DNA from: Puniceicoccaceae bacterium
Lineage (GTDB): Bacteria > Verrucomicrobiota > Verrucomicrobiia > Opitutales > JAFGAQ01
Assembly (NCBI GenBank): GCA_028285755.1
Contig: JANQOQ010000014.1
Location: 372,001-436,000, forward strand
Direction: 5' to 3'
Length of the DNA: 64,000 bases
The translations under genes and the position numbers were made by a program. The notes beneath the pieces were generated by a model that was given only the letters and a program-made list of their open reading frames with translations, did no database searches and was not told the DNA's origin. Below are positions 35,580-43,832 of the stretch, in pieces (the first letter of the stretch is position 1; every line of letters starts with the position of its first letter).

Positions 35580-36610
35580 GTGGGGAAGATTCACAGCATA
35601 AAGTAAATCTGGAGACCATTGATAAGCAGGCAAGCCATTGGTTTATGCGTATCCAAAGAGGGCTGACCCCAACTGAGCAGGATGATTTATTTGATTGGGT
35701 AGCTGAAAACCCGTTACACGGGGAAAGGCTAAACCACTATAGGCGCAATTGGAAACGGCTCGATTTAATGGCAGACTGGAAACCCGAAAATGCGGATAGG
35801 CCGAATCCGGATTTATTGGAAAGCGATACCCGGAAAGTGATTTCTTTCTGGTGGTCTATACCCATTGCTGCCTGTTTGCTATTGGGTCTTGTTTTTTGGA
35901 GCTTTTTTGACTCCGGTTCAACGATGAACCAGGAAGTAGATCTTGTTTTTGCCGAGGAAAATCGTGCGCGGTTATTTGATGGTTCCGTAGTCAAGGGAGA
36001 TGAAAACGCAATTGTATATGCGGAATACACAAGCAACAGCCGTCGCTTACATATGGTTCAGGGGAAAGCATTTTTCGATGTGGTATACGATCCCGGCAGA
36101 CCCTTTATCGTAGAAGTGAATGGAATAGAAGTAGTAGCTGTAGGAACTGCATTTAATGTAAGTTTAGAAGACGATATATTAAGAGTTATCGTTTCGGAAG
36201 GAAGAGTAGAGCTGCGAAATGTTGAAGGGCAGGTTTCTGTGGAGGAAAGTAAAGATATCCAAACCAATCCAGTTCTGGAGAGAAATCAGGCTGCGACCAT
36301 ACAGCTCAAATCTGAGCGGAAAGATGTAGCCCTTGACTCACTTTCCGAAGATGAAGCTATGTCTGAAATTACCTGGCAACATGGCCCTCTTAAGCTCGAG
36401 GGGGAAACCCTGTCCTTTATTGTTAATGAGTTCAACCGATTGAACCTTACAAAAATGGTGATAGCGGATCCGAGCATTAGTGATATGTCTATCAGTGGGT
36501 CTTTCCGTTCGGATAATGTGGAAGGGTTTGCGCGAATACTGGATCTGGCATTTCAGGTTGAGTCCACTTATGTGTCCGAATTTGATGAATATCATTTGCG
36601 GGCCAAATAG
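35576..36610 (+). CDS. FecR-type anti-sigma / signal relay protein (module 1)
   Basis: A 344-residue protein with one membrane helix (ISFWWSIPIAACLLLGLVFW) near residue 90. The cytoplasmic part has the DUF4880-like sigma-binding segment QASHWFMRIQRGLTPTEQDD. The periplasmic part has the FecR fold (RLHMVQGKAFFDVVYDPGRP, EVNGIEVVAVGTAFNV) and a DUF4974-like tail that resembles an STN domain (LSFIVNEFNRLNLTKMVIAD). It relays receptor status to the sigma factor. It overlaps the sigma gene by 4 bp. Confidence 0.92.
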   Translation: MSGEDSQHKVNLETIDKQASHWFMRIQRGLTPTEQDDLFDWVAENPLHGERLNHYRRNWKRLDLMADWKPENADRPNPDLLESDTRKVISFWWSIPIAACLLLGLVFWSFFDSGSTMNQEVDLVFAEENRARLFDGSVVKGDENAIVYAEYTSNSRRLHMVQGKAFFDVVYDPGRPFIVEVNGIEVVAVGTAFNVSLEDDILRVIVSEGRVELRNVEGQVSVEESKDIQTNPVLERNQAATIQLKSERKDVALDSLSEDEAMSEITWQHGPLKLEGETLSFIVNEFNRLNLTKMVIADPSISDMSISGSFRSDNVEGFARILDLAFQVESTYVSEFDEYHLRAK

Positions 36611-36725
36611 GGACATTATGTATTTTTCTTTTTAGAGTCATTGAGTGCTTTGTGAGCTCCACGAGCTGTGTGCAAACCTAGAATGTTATCATTTTGCAAT
36701 AAAGTCGGAAGACATGTCGATTACA

Positions 36726-36751
36726 GTAACCAAAGGGAGCCCTTTCTTTAC
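36726..36751. promoter_or_regulatory. 26-bp imperfect palindrome between fecR and the receptor gene
   Basis: The core AAAGGG-AG-CCCTTT (36732-36745) is a perfect inverted repeat, flanked symmetrically by GTAA on the left and TTAC on the right. It lies ~190 bp upstream of the receptor start. No U-tract follows. It may be an operator. Confidence 0.4.
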
Positions 36752-36839
36752 AGATAGTGCTATTCAGCTTCGCGAATCTTTATGTTCAGCTTTGTTTAAT
36801 ATATTCTAACTTATTCTTTGAGAATCATTTAAAAAACAG

Positions 36840-36907
36840 TGAGTGGATATTTGAAAATCACTCATCCTATTAGGCAAGTGACGTTATGTCTATGCTTGCC
36901 CCTAATA
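36840..36907 (+). promoter_or_regulatory. Two hairpins in the 5' leader of the module 1 receptor
   Basis: TGAGTG (36840-36845) pairs with CACTCA (36859-36864). TATTAGGCAAG (36868-36878) pairs with CTTGCCCCTAATA (36895-36907), apart from a 2-nt bulge. The second hairpin ends 36 bp before the chosen ATG at 36944. Their presence argues against translation starting at the upstream GTG at 36839 and suggests a structured leader. Confidence 0.5.
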
Positions 36908-36943
36908 GAATACTGCATTTTATATGGTTTGTTGGTCAGACGA

Positions 36944-39900
36944 ATGAAGAAACCAACATGCCTGCTTGCTTGCCTGTGTCTGTTTTTCGCGGGGGTCGCT
37001 TTTGGGGAGCAGGCGGAGATGGATTTTCAAGTATCTGCCGACAATATCGAAACCGCAATCGAGGATTTTATCGATTTTACAGGCGTAGATATCATTTACA
37101 GAAGCGAGGATATCAGAGGATTCCAAAGCAATGCAGTCTACGGGTTAATGACTCCGCTGGAAGCGTTGCAGCAAATGGTTTCAGGAATCGGGTTAGAGGT
37201 GCTCCGGGATAGTAAGACCAATTCATACGCGATCATAAGGTCTTCAAAGAATCAAGAGGACTTCTCAACTAAGAAAACGGATAAACAAACTGAATCTAAT
37301 AATACCCATAAAACCAAAGAGATGAAATTTAATAGAAAACCCTTGTCAGCAACCAACCGCATATACCGTGCTTTAATTGGAGTTTTGCTGGCTGCAAACA
37401 CGAGCGTAATTGCTCAAAATGTCACAGATGACGAGAATGTGTTGATGCTGGATGCATTTGTAGTGACCGGCCTGAGGCAACAGCTTGCTGTGGCGGCAGA
37501 AGTCGAACGCCAAAATACTACCGTTACTTCGGTACTGACCGCGGATGATGTCGGTAATTTTCCAGACCAAACCCTGGCGGAGTCCCTTTCACGGCTTCCG
37601 GGTGTATCCGTCCAGGATGAGGAGGGAGAAGGCCGTTTTATAAACATTCGCGGGATGCCCACGGATTTTGCCCAAGTCACCATTAATAATGCTGAACTTG
37701 GATCTTCTGACCCTAACGGTGATCGTTCTGTGGCTCTGGATGTGGTTCCCGGGGACCTTTTTCAACAGATAGAGGTCGGCAAATCTTTATTGCCGGATAC
37801 GGATGCAGGATCCTTTGGGGCAAAAGTCGATTTGAGACCACTCTCGGCATTTCTCCGTCCTCCTGAATTCGTAGGACGTATCTCCGTACGCAGCACATAC
37901 AGCAGTCTTGCAAAAGAGTGGGATCCCAATTTAAGAGCGAACGTGAGTAAGCAATTTCTTATGGAAGACGGTTCCCGTTTTGGGGTCGCAGCGGCTCTCA
38001 GTTATAGTTATCGAACCGTTCACGGAGACCAGTTGATTTCGACTTCAGGAAGCGGTATACGATATGCGCGGGATTATCTGACTCCGGAAGGCAGTGAAGT
38101 GCTCGCAATTCAGGAACTCGATCAACGCATGGATCGTGGCGATCGTGAGCGTATTGGAGGTACTCTTGTTCTGGATTGGGAAAACAACGACAATCTGAGG
38201 CTCCAGTTATCGGGCATTTATGGCAGGCTCGATGATAATGATATCCGTATACAGCAAGAAGTAGAATTACGGGACGCCAGTAATGGCTTTAACAGTACTG
38301 GACGTAATGAGATTTACCTGCTGGAACCCGGGCATGGAATATTTACAGATGTTGACCTGGAGCGCCAGATCGCCTTCTTCGGGGGCGTCGAAACCACTTA
38401 TGCGATTCACTTTGAAGGAGATTATACCTTCGGTGATAATGATGAATGGGTGCTGTTCTTTGGTGCTGATTATTCCAGAAATGATTATGAAATACCTACA
38501 GAAGCCAATCGTGGCCAATGGCGTGAGCGCGATCAGATCGTGGAAGCCTGGTGGGGTAAGGACGATGCTGTTTACCGCGTATTAGGACGTGGGGATCTGA
38601 ATAGCGGCGATATTGAAGACCTTGAGTTTGGCAGGTTACCTACAGCGGAAGATCTTGCGTTCTCGCAGGTAGGTACTATCGAAGAAGATCGTTTTGACGA
38701 GATTCTTTCATTCAATGCAGACCTGCAGCGCGAAATTACGTTGTTTGATCGCCTTTGGACAATCAAGGCCGGAGTCAAGCACCGAAAACGTGAGCGGGGT
38801 TTTGTGCGCGGTGAATTGTTTCAGGGGGTCAGTGCCAGTGATATTGAGGAACTTGGGTTTCCCAGTAACCTGAGTACCGTACCGACGATTGTGCCTGAAA
38901 CTGCCTTTGATATCAATGGGGGTATACCGGGTGGTGCTGTTTTTCCCAATGTGGGCTGGGCTCGCAATTTTCTTGCTGAAACTCGCCAGGCCTTTGGTAT
39001 TGAGCCTAACACTTTGCGACGCGACTACGAAGCAGGGGAAGAGATCATGGCAAGTTATTTAATGGCTACCATCGATCTTACGAGTAAGTTGCAAATGATC
39101 ATCGGGGCTCGTTTAGAAAGTACCGACTACACTGCAACTGGCTTAACCAGAAACACCATTGAGCTGGAGCGCCTGGATCCCAATAATCCTAATGAAACGA
39201 TTGTAGAAACTTTGTCCTCTACGAATGAAGTGACTGACCATGAACACAGTTATGACGAACTACTTCCCGGCCTGTTTTTCGTATGGGACATCAGTGATGA
39301 AATCGTGGCGCGATTTAGCTACTCCAAGGGGATGGTGCGCCCGAGTTTCGGTGATTCCAACGGTCTGGTCCGTAATGATTGGGAGTTTGTTGAGCGCAGT
39401 GCGGATATTGATGGTCAAAGCACGCAGTTTGTAACGGTGAATCTTGCCGGAACCGATTATGAGGTGTCAGCACAGGATTATACGATTGAATCCCGCGGGG
39501 GTAACCCTTTCCTCGATCCGATTACCGCCGATCAGTTCGACGCGAATCTGGGCTGGTATCCAAACTCGCACAGTAATTTGACGATTGCGGTATATCACAA
39601 GGATTTGACCGATTATATTATCGGCGTGAATACAAGAGATGCGGATATCATCCAACAATTGGGCGGTCGTGCCATTGATCCATTATCCGGGCTTGCCCCA
39701 ACAAGATACTCAAGAAATATCAATGTGTCGAGCGCCAGTTTATCGGGTTTAGAGCTTGCGGGGCGTTATGGGTTTGTGAATCTGCCCGGGTTCCTGAGTA
39801 ACTTCTTCGTAGCGGGAAATGCGGCTTGGCTGAGTGGTTCCACCAGTACGCCGTTCATTGACAATGGCCAGGATTTTGATTTACCCGGTTTGGCAGACTT

Positions 39901-40216
39901 TATTGGTAATATCTCACTGGCCTACGAAAACAACCGGTTCAGCTTTCAGGTTTCCGCCCGTTACCGCACCGAGCGTGTAAGAGGCCGAAATAGTAATGAA
40001 CCTGAGAAAAACACGTTTGACGACAGCGATTTCCGCCTGGGCGCGAATGTTCGTTACGATATCAACGACACATTCCGGGTGTTTGCAAACGTGCAGAACC
40101 TGAGTAACGAAAATTCAATCCGTTTCTTTCAAGGTGACGACGTTTCAGGACCTCTCATCAATCGCCGTGCCGACTTCGGCCGCACTTGGCAGGTGGGCGT
40201 CGATGCACGCTTCTAA
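36944..40216 (+). CDS. STN-domain TonB-dependent transducer/receptor (module 1)
   Basis: A ~1090-residue outer-membrane protein. A signal peptide (MKKPTCLLACLCLFFAGVAF) is followed by an STN signalling domain at ~25-99 (MDFQVSADNIETAIEDFIDF to SYAIIRS) and a hydrophilic linker. At residue 127 there is a second signal-like segment (MKFNRKPLSATNRIYRALIG, then VLLAANTSVIAQN). The TonB-box-like LMLDAFVVTG, the plug (ADDVGNFPDQTLAESLSRLP) and the barrel, ending RTWQVGVDARF, follow. Ligand occupancy would be signalled through STN to FecR. The very large extracellular loops suggest an oligosaccharide or other bulky ligand. No SusD gene accompanies it. Confidence 0.9.
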   Translation: MKKPTCLLACLCLFFAGVAFGEQAEMDFQVSADNIETAIEDFIDFTGVDIIYRSEDIRGFQSNAVYGLMTPLEALQQMVSGIGLEVLRDSKTNSYAIIRSSKNQEDFSTKKTDKQTESNNTHKTKEMKFNRKPLSATNRIYRALIGVLLAANTSVIAQNVTDDENVLMLDAFVVTGLRQQLAVAAEVERQNTTVTSVLTADDVGNFPDQTLAESLSRLPGVSVQDEEGEGRFINIRGMPTDFAQVTINNAELGSSDPNGDRSVALDVVPGDLFQQIEVGKSLLPDTDAGSFGAKVDLRPLSAFLRPPEFVGRISVRSTYSSLAKEWDPNLRANVSKQFLMEDGSRFGVAAALSYSYRTVHGDQLISTSGSGIRYARDYLTPEGSEVLAIQELDQRMDRGDRERIGGTLVLDWENNDNLRLQLSGIYGRLDDNDIRIQQEVELRDASNGFNSTGRNEIYLLEPGHGIFTDVDLERQIAFFGGVETTYAIHFEGDYTFGDNDEWVLFFGADYSRNDYEIPTEANRGQWRERDQIVEAWWGKDDAVYRVLGRGDLNSGDIEDLEFGRLPTAEDLAFSQVGTIEEDRFDEILSFNADLQREITLFDRLWTIKAGVKHRKRERGFVRGELFQGVSASDIEELGFPSNLSTVPTIVPETAFDINGGIPGGAVFPNVGWARNFLAETRQAFGIEPNTLRRDYEAGEEIMASYLMATIDLTSKLQMIIGARLESTDYTATGLTRNTIELERLDPNNPNETIVETLSSTNEVTDHEHSYDELLPGLFFVWDISDEIVARFSYSKGMVRPSFGDSNGLVRNDWEFVERSADIDGQSTQFVTVNLAGTDYEVSAQDYTIESRGGNPFLDPITADQFDANLGWYPNSHSNLTIAVYHKDLTDYIIGVNTRDADIIQQLGGRAIDPLSGLAPTRYSRNINVSSASLSGLELAGRYGFVNLPGFLSNFFVAGNAAWLSGSTSTPFIDNGQDFDLPGLADFIGNISLAYENNRFSFQVSARYRTERVRGRNSNEPEKNTFDDSDFRLGANVRYDINDTFRVFANVQNLSNENSIRFFQGDDVSGPLINRRADFGRTWQVGVDARF

Positions 40217-40256
40217 TCGAAGTATGTTGAACCCATATATTTGATCCTCTCACCTC

Positions 40257-40269
40257 GATAATCGTTATC
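40257..40269. promoter_or_regulatory. GATAA-TCG-TTATC palindrome
   Basis: A perfect 5-bp inverted repeat with a 3-bp centre just downstream of the module 1 receptor. It resembles part of a Fur-type operator, but the surrounding bases do not extend the match to the 19-bp consensus. Function is unassigned. Confidence 0.3.
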
Positions 40270-40308
40270 ACAAAGGGCAAAATGCATGCCTGCTTTCGCC
40301 CTTTGTGA
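40268..40308 (+). terminator. Strong hairpin after the module 1 receptor
   Basis: TCACAAAGGGC and GCCCTTTGTGA form a perfect 11-bp stem with a 19-nt loop. It begins 52 bp after the receptor stop and most likely ends its transcript. The following bases are pyrimidine-rich rather than a clean T-run, so it may be a 3' stabilising or weak-U terminator. Confidence 0.7.
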
Positions 40309-40446
40309 GTTCCTCCTCAAGCGAATCATGATTAAATAATTTAGCGTGAAAAGAGTAATTATTTGGAATGCAATTCAGGCTAGGTTTGGATGAAGCTGGA
40401 TGCTGATTATTAACAGAATAGAAAATCGGAAACTGTAATATTAACT

Positions 40447-41088
40447 ATGAAATCAATAATAATAGTTGGGGCTGGCGAAGGCATTTCCAAAGCAGTCGCT
40501 ATCAAATTTGGGAAGGAAGGCTTTAGTGTAGGTCTCGTCAGTAGAAATGGAGCAAAGCTGGAGAAATTGTCAGAAGAATTGAAAGAACTGGGTATAAACA
40601 CCGAATACCTGGTGGCAGACGCATCCAATTTGGTTGAATTGAGAAAGGCTACTAAAGAGTTGGCGGCTGCATTGCCGAACCTTGAAGTGCTGCATTACAA
40701 TGCGGCATCATTAAGGCCCTTGTATTTGCTGGATAATGATGTGAGTGAAGTAGTGAAAGACCTTCATGTAGGTTTGTTTGGAGCCATTGCAGTTATACAA
40801 GAACTGAAAGCTACTTTATCCGATAATAGAGGAACCATTTTATTGACGGGGGGCGGCTTTGCCGATTACCCCTCTGCAGAATACGGCTCGGTATCTTTAG
40901 CCAAAGCCGGTATCAAAAACCTGGCACTTCAATTACGTTCCCCATTATTGGAAGATGATATTTCCATAACGGCAATTAGTGTAAATGGGAGGGTGGACCC
41001 TGATGATCCCAAGCACAACCCAACGTCAATAAGTAACGTTTTTTGGGATGCTTACTCAGGGAAAGCTGAAGCGGTAATGCACTACTAA
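40447..41088 (+). CDS. Short-chain dehydrogenase/reductase family protein
   Basis: A 213-residue Rossmann protein. The nucleotide motif is IIIVGAGEGISKAVAIKFG (G-x-G-x-G-I), DASN sits at the adenine-binding place and NAAS at the N-A-G position. The active-site region reads YGSVSLAKAGIKNLALQLR, with Tyr and Lys seven residues apart instead of the classical four and no clear catalytic Ser. It is therefore an atypical SDR, and its oxidoreductase activity is uncertain. It stands alone between hairpin-rich gaps. Confidence 0.8.
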   Translation: MKSIIIVGAGEGISKAVAIKFGKEGFSVGLVSRNGAKLEKLSEELKELGINTEYLVADASNLVELRKATKELAAALPNLEVLHYNAASLRPLYLLDNDVSEVVKDLHVGLFGAIAVIQELKATLSDNRGTILLTGGGFADYPSAEYGSVSLAKAGIKNLALQLRSPLLEDDISITAISVNGRVDPDDPKHNPTSISNVFWDAYSGKAEAVMHY

Positions 41089-41288
41089 GTTAGGCGATTG
41101 CCTGCTCTTTGAGATTCAATTAATAGAGAGTGATTTTTTGAGGGATGCAGCTTTGTAAGTGACTTACAAATGGGCACTCAAAATTTACAAGCCGTTTAGT
41201 ATGCTCGGGGATACTACTGATTATATGCTACATGTAGAAATGCACAACCTTTTGATTATTAGACTATTGAGAGCCCTTAAACAGATAG

Positions 41289-41366
41289 TTTAGTCTTTCG
41301 GTACCGGCTATACGATCCGGACTAAATAACCTCGTAAGTTAATTTTATTCAGATACTTATGAGGTT
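41289..41366 (+). ncRNA. Two adjacent strong stem-loops, possible structured RNA
   Basis: TTTAGTC (41289-41295) pairs with GACTAAA (41320-41326), with a further CGG/CCG inner stem. Directly after it AACCTCGTAAGT (41328-41339) pairs with ACTTATGAGGTT (41355-41366) through 12 positions including one G-U, around a 15-nt AU-rich loop. The G-U pair makes the fold better as plus-strand RNA than as DNA. No family was recognised; it could also be a recombination or protein-binding site. Confidence 0.4.
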
Positions 41367-41369
41367 GAA

Positions 41370-41398
41370 TGGTATACCGGTCGTGACTCGAACCCGAC
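41370..41398 (-). other. tRNA 3'-end-like remnant (possible attachment-site relic)
   Basis: Read on the minus strand, a T-arm-like TCGGG-TTCGAGT-CACGA (four of five stem pairs) is followed by seven bases, one discriminator-like A and CCA, which is exactly the spacing of a tRNA 3' end. The matching acceptor 5' strand and anticodon arm are absent, so this is not a functional tRNA. A chance match cannot be ruled out. Confidence 0.3.
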
Positions 41399-41744
41399 AA
41401 TAAAAGTATACAAGCTGTTGATAATCAAGATTGTTGTAGAATTGAAGATGTCGAGCATACAGCAATAGATTCACAAAGATTTGTCTCAGATGATCCTGTA
41501 TTGGCGCAAATAGTCAAAAATCAGAGCAGCTGAATGTTAATCAAAAAAAGATTATCATGACGGTGCTTAGCTTGATTTAATGGTTTGTGTGAATACATCC
41601 GCTTAAATAAATTCATTAGTCAGTGAGCAGCGGTTAGGTAGTCTGGCTGATTAAAGTATTGAAAAGTAGGGTTACCTTAATTTTGAAAAAACCTATAGTA
41701 ACTATCTGCATGCTGGTGCGACTCACTTAAGAGTAGTTGTATCT

Positions 41745-42104
41745 ATGCTAAATTTATCCACCATCACATCAGTGTTTCCCCGGTTAATATTACCTGTTTT
41801 GGGGTTGATTTTTTTACTGACGAACGGTTGTTTTTCCGACTCAGAATCGCTGGCTTCTGAAGAAGCTTTAAGTAAAAAGTTTAATATAGAATCGGGAGAT
41901 GCTATTATCTCATTAAGGATTGCAGCTGAGCAGGCCGATGCTGAGTTCCTATACAGTGTTCAAGATGTTGAGGGAATACAAACGAATGCCGTTAATGGAT
42001 ATTATACCTTGGATGATGCGTTAGCCATCATGCTTTCTGATACGCCCTTAGTCTTTATCAGCGATGATTCAAGAGGTTATTCGATAAGAACTAAACAAAA
42101 ATGA
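41745..42104 (+). CDS. Stand-alone STN-domain exported protein
   Basis: A 119-residue protein consisting only of a signal segment (LILPVLGLIFLLTNGC) and an STN (secretin/TonB short N-terminal) domain: SKKFNIESGDAIISLRIAAE, AEFLYSVQDVEGIQTNAV, GYYTLDDALAIML, then a C-terminal GYSIRT strand. The Cys after the hydrophobic stretch hints at a lipoprotein, but N-G at -2/-1 is a poor lipobox. STN domains usually sit at the N-terminus of a receptor. Here it is free, 40 bp upstream of the module 2 sigma gene, and may compete for or relay the FecR signal. Confidence 0.75.
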   Translation: MLNLSTITSVFPRLILPVLGLIFLLTNGCFSDSESLASEEALSKKFNIESGDAIISLRIAAEQADAEFLYSVQDVEGIQTNAVNGYYTLDDALAIMLSDTPLVFISDDSRGYSIRTKQK

Positions 42105-42144
42105 CCGTATATTATAAATAAGCAAAAGCATTATTTTATACTCA

Positions 42145-42663
42145 ATGAAGGAAGAAGACATACAGTGGTATCATAGTAGCGTGAAACCTCATGAGGAGAT
42201 GATCCGCCACTGGATTAAAAGCAAGTACGGTAAATACTGTGATGTGGATGATGTCATGCAAGAAGCACTTTTGCAACTATTCAAGGCCAAGGAAGGTAAG
42301 GTCATCGAGTCTCCCAAGGCTTATTTTTTTTCTGTCGCCCGCAATATCGCCGTCAGCCAGATTCGTAAATCCCGTGTGAGGCTTGCCGAATCGATCTACG
42401 ACGAGTCTGCATTACAGATTATAGATGATGATGTTTGCGTGGAGGAAGAGGCGGCGCGCAATCATGAACTGGAGATTTTGACTAAGGCGATTCAATCGTT
42501 GCCGGAACGTTGCCAGTGTGTATTTACTTTAAGTAAGGTTTACGGCATGAGCTATAAGAACATCGCGAAAGAGTTGGGAATCTCATTTCACACTGTAACC
42601 AATCAGATAGCGACCGGAATTTCCAAAATTACGGACTATATGCACCGACACGGGCGTAATTAA
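42145..42663 (+). CDS. ECF sigma factor, FecI-like (module 2)
   Basis: A 172-residue protein with sigma region 2 (CDVDDVMQEALLQLFKAKEG; SPKAYFFSVARNIAVSQIRK) and region 4 (SLPERCQCVFTLSKVYGMSY with HTH NIAKELGISFHTVTN). It lies between the free STN gene (40 bp upstream) and fecR (11 bp downstream). It is the probable inducer of the module 2 receptor and perhaps of the sulfatase cluster behind it. Confidence 0.93.
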   Translation: MKEEDIQWYHSSVKPHEEMIRHWIKSKYGKYCDVDDVMQEALLQLFKAKEGKVIESPKAYFFSVARNIAVSQIRKSRVRLAESIYDESALQIIDDDVCVEEEAARNHELEILTKAIQSLPERCQCVFTLSKVYGMSYKNIAKELGISFHTVTNQIATGISKITDYMHRHGRN

Positions 42664-42674
42664 AAATTTGAGTT

Positions 42675-43712
42675 ATGAGGGATATGGAAAGAAACGAATT
42701 TGAGGAACAGCGGATTGACGCTGAGGCAGCAAGCTGGGTATCCAAGCGCATCAAGGGGCTGACCGCCGAAGAGCAGGATGCATTTTTTGAATGGATGGCT
42801 GCCGACCCCAGGCATAGTGCCTGGTATAAGCGGCACATGAAAAGCTGGAAGCAGTTGGACTTGCTTGCACAGTGGAAGCCCGAGCACAGCGAAAAGCCAA
42901 ACCCCTACCTGCTGAAACAGAAGATGAGATGGCACTCACTTCCGTTATGGCTGGGAATGGCGGCTACGCTTATATTAGGCTTTTGGTTGCTTTTAAATTC
43001 AACAATGTTGCAAAATAGGGGTGACGACCCCACCATTAAGAATCTTGTGGCGGAAACTTATCAGGAGCATCTGCTTTCGGATGGCTCTGTCGTGGGAATG
43101 AGGGAAGGTGCCGCCTTGAAAGTGGATTTTAGCAAGAATGAACGCAAGGTTGAACTGGTCTCGAGTGAGGCACATTTCGACGTGAAAGCTGATCCTGAGA
43201 ATCCTTTCATAGTCAGAGCCAGGGGAGTTGAATACCGCGCTATCGGTACTGCTTTCAGTGTCAGTATTCGTGAGAATCAGGTAGAGTTACTAGTGACAGA
43301 GGGAACGGTTGTTATGGCTCGGGTTGAAGACCCGATTGCACTGCAGAGTTCTGAAACATCCTTTGAGGTGGAAGTAACCGCCGGGCAGCGTACGGTCGCC
43401 TTTGCAGAGCCCCAGAATGAGGGTTATAAACTCTACGAAGTAAATGATAACGAAATTGATCAACTACTGAAATGGAAGCCGAAATCGCTAAGTTTCGATC
43501 AGGTTTCGCTGCAAGAGGTGGTGGATGAGTTTAATGCAAGAAACCGAGTCCAAATAGTAATTCTTAACTCCGATTTAAAACAGGTAAGAGTGGTTGCTTC
43601 GTTTCATAGCGCGAACGTCGATAAGCTGCTTACTCTACTTGAAACAACGATGGATATCCAGGCAAGTTACGCAGAGGAGGACAGAATCCTGTTGGACTAT
43701 GAAACCCCCTAG
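42675..43712 (+). CDS. FecR-type anti-sigma / signal relay protein (module 2)
   Basis: A 345-residue protein with a cytoplasmic DUF4880-like segment (AASWVSKRIKGLTAEEQDAF), one membrane helix (LWLGMAATLILGFWLLLNST), a periplasmic FecR fold (VELVSSEAHFDVKADPENPF; GVEYRAIGTAFSVSI) and a DUF4974/STN-like tail (LSFDQVSLQEVVDEFNARNR). It is the partner of the preceding sigma factor. A second in-frame ATG at 42684 is also possible as start. Its tail would receive the signal from an STN domain, of which two candidates exist here: the free one and that of the receptor. Confidence 0.92.
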   Translation: MRDMERNEFEEQRIDAEAASWVSKRIKGLTAEEQDAFFEWMAADPRHSAWYKRHMKSWKQLDLLAQWKPEHSEKPNPYLLKQKMRWHSLPLWLGMAATLILGFWLLLNSTMLQNRGDDPTIKNLVAETYQEHLLSDGSVVGMREGAALKVDFSKNERKVELVSSEAHFDVKADPENPFIVRARGVEYRAIGTAFSVSIRENQVELLVTEGTVVMARVEDPIALQSSETSFEVEVTAGQRTVAFAEPQNEGYKLYEVNDNEIDQLLKWKPKSLSFDQVSLQEVVDEFNARNRVQIVILNSDLKQVRVVASFHSANVDKLLTLLETTMDIQASYAEEDRILLDYETP

Positions 43713-43832
43713 ATACCCTTCAGTGTAATGGGTAATTCCCAAGTATTAAAAGAACACCCCTGAAAAACGACACCCATAAAAATAATTAACCGATGTTATA
43801 GTAATATTTGCTTTGCTGAGGCGACACATGCA

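Larger units (their letters stand above)
41089..41744. other. 656-bp gap with no convincing gene
   Basis: This is an AT-rich non-coding stretch. It contains the stem-loops at 41289-41366 and the tRNA-3'-end-like sequence at 41370-41398, described separately. A ~50-codon open frame without a start codon runs through about 41385-41531 and shows no recognisable family. The last ~200 bp should hold the promoter of the stand-alone STN gene. No transposase remnant was identified. Confidence 0.5.

Noticed and set aside
41370-41398. A functional tRNA gene
   Set aside because: Only the T-arm and 3' end fit; no acceptor 5' strand, D-arm or anticodon arm can be drawn upstream, and one T-stem pair is mismatched.
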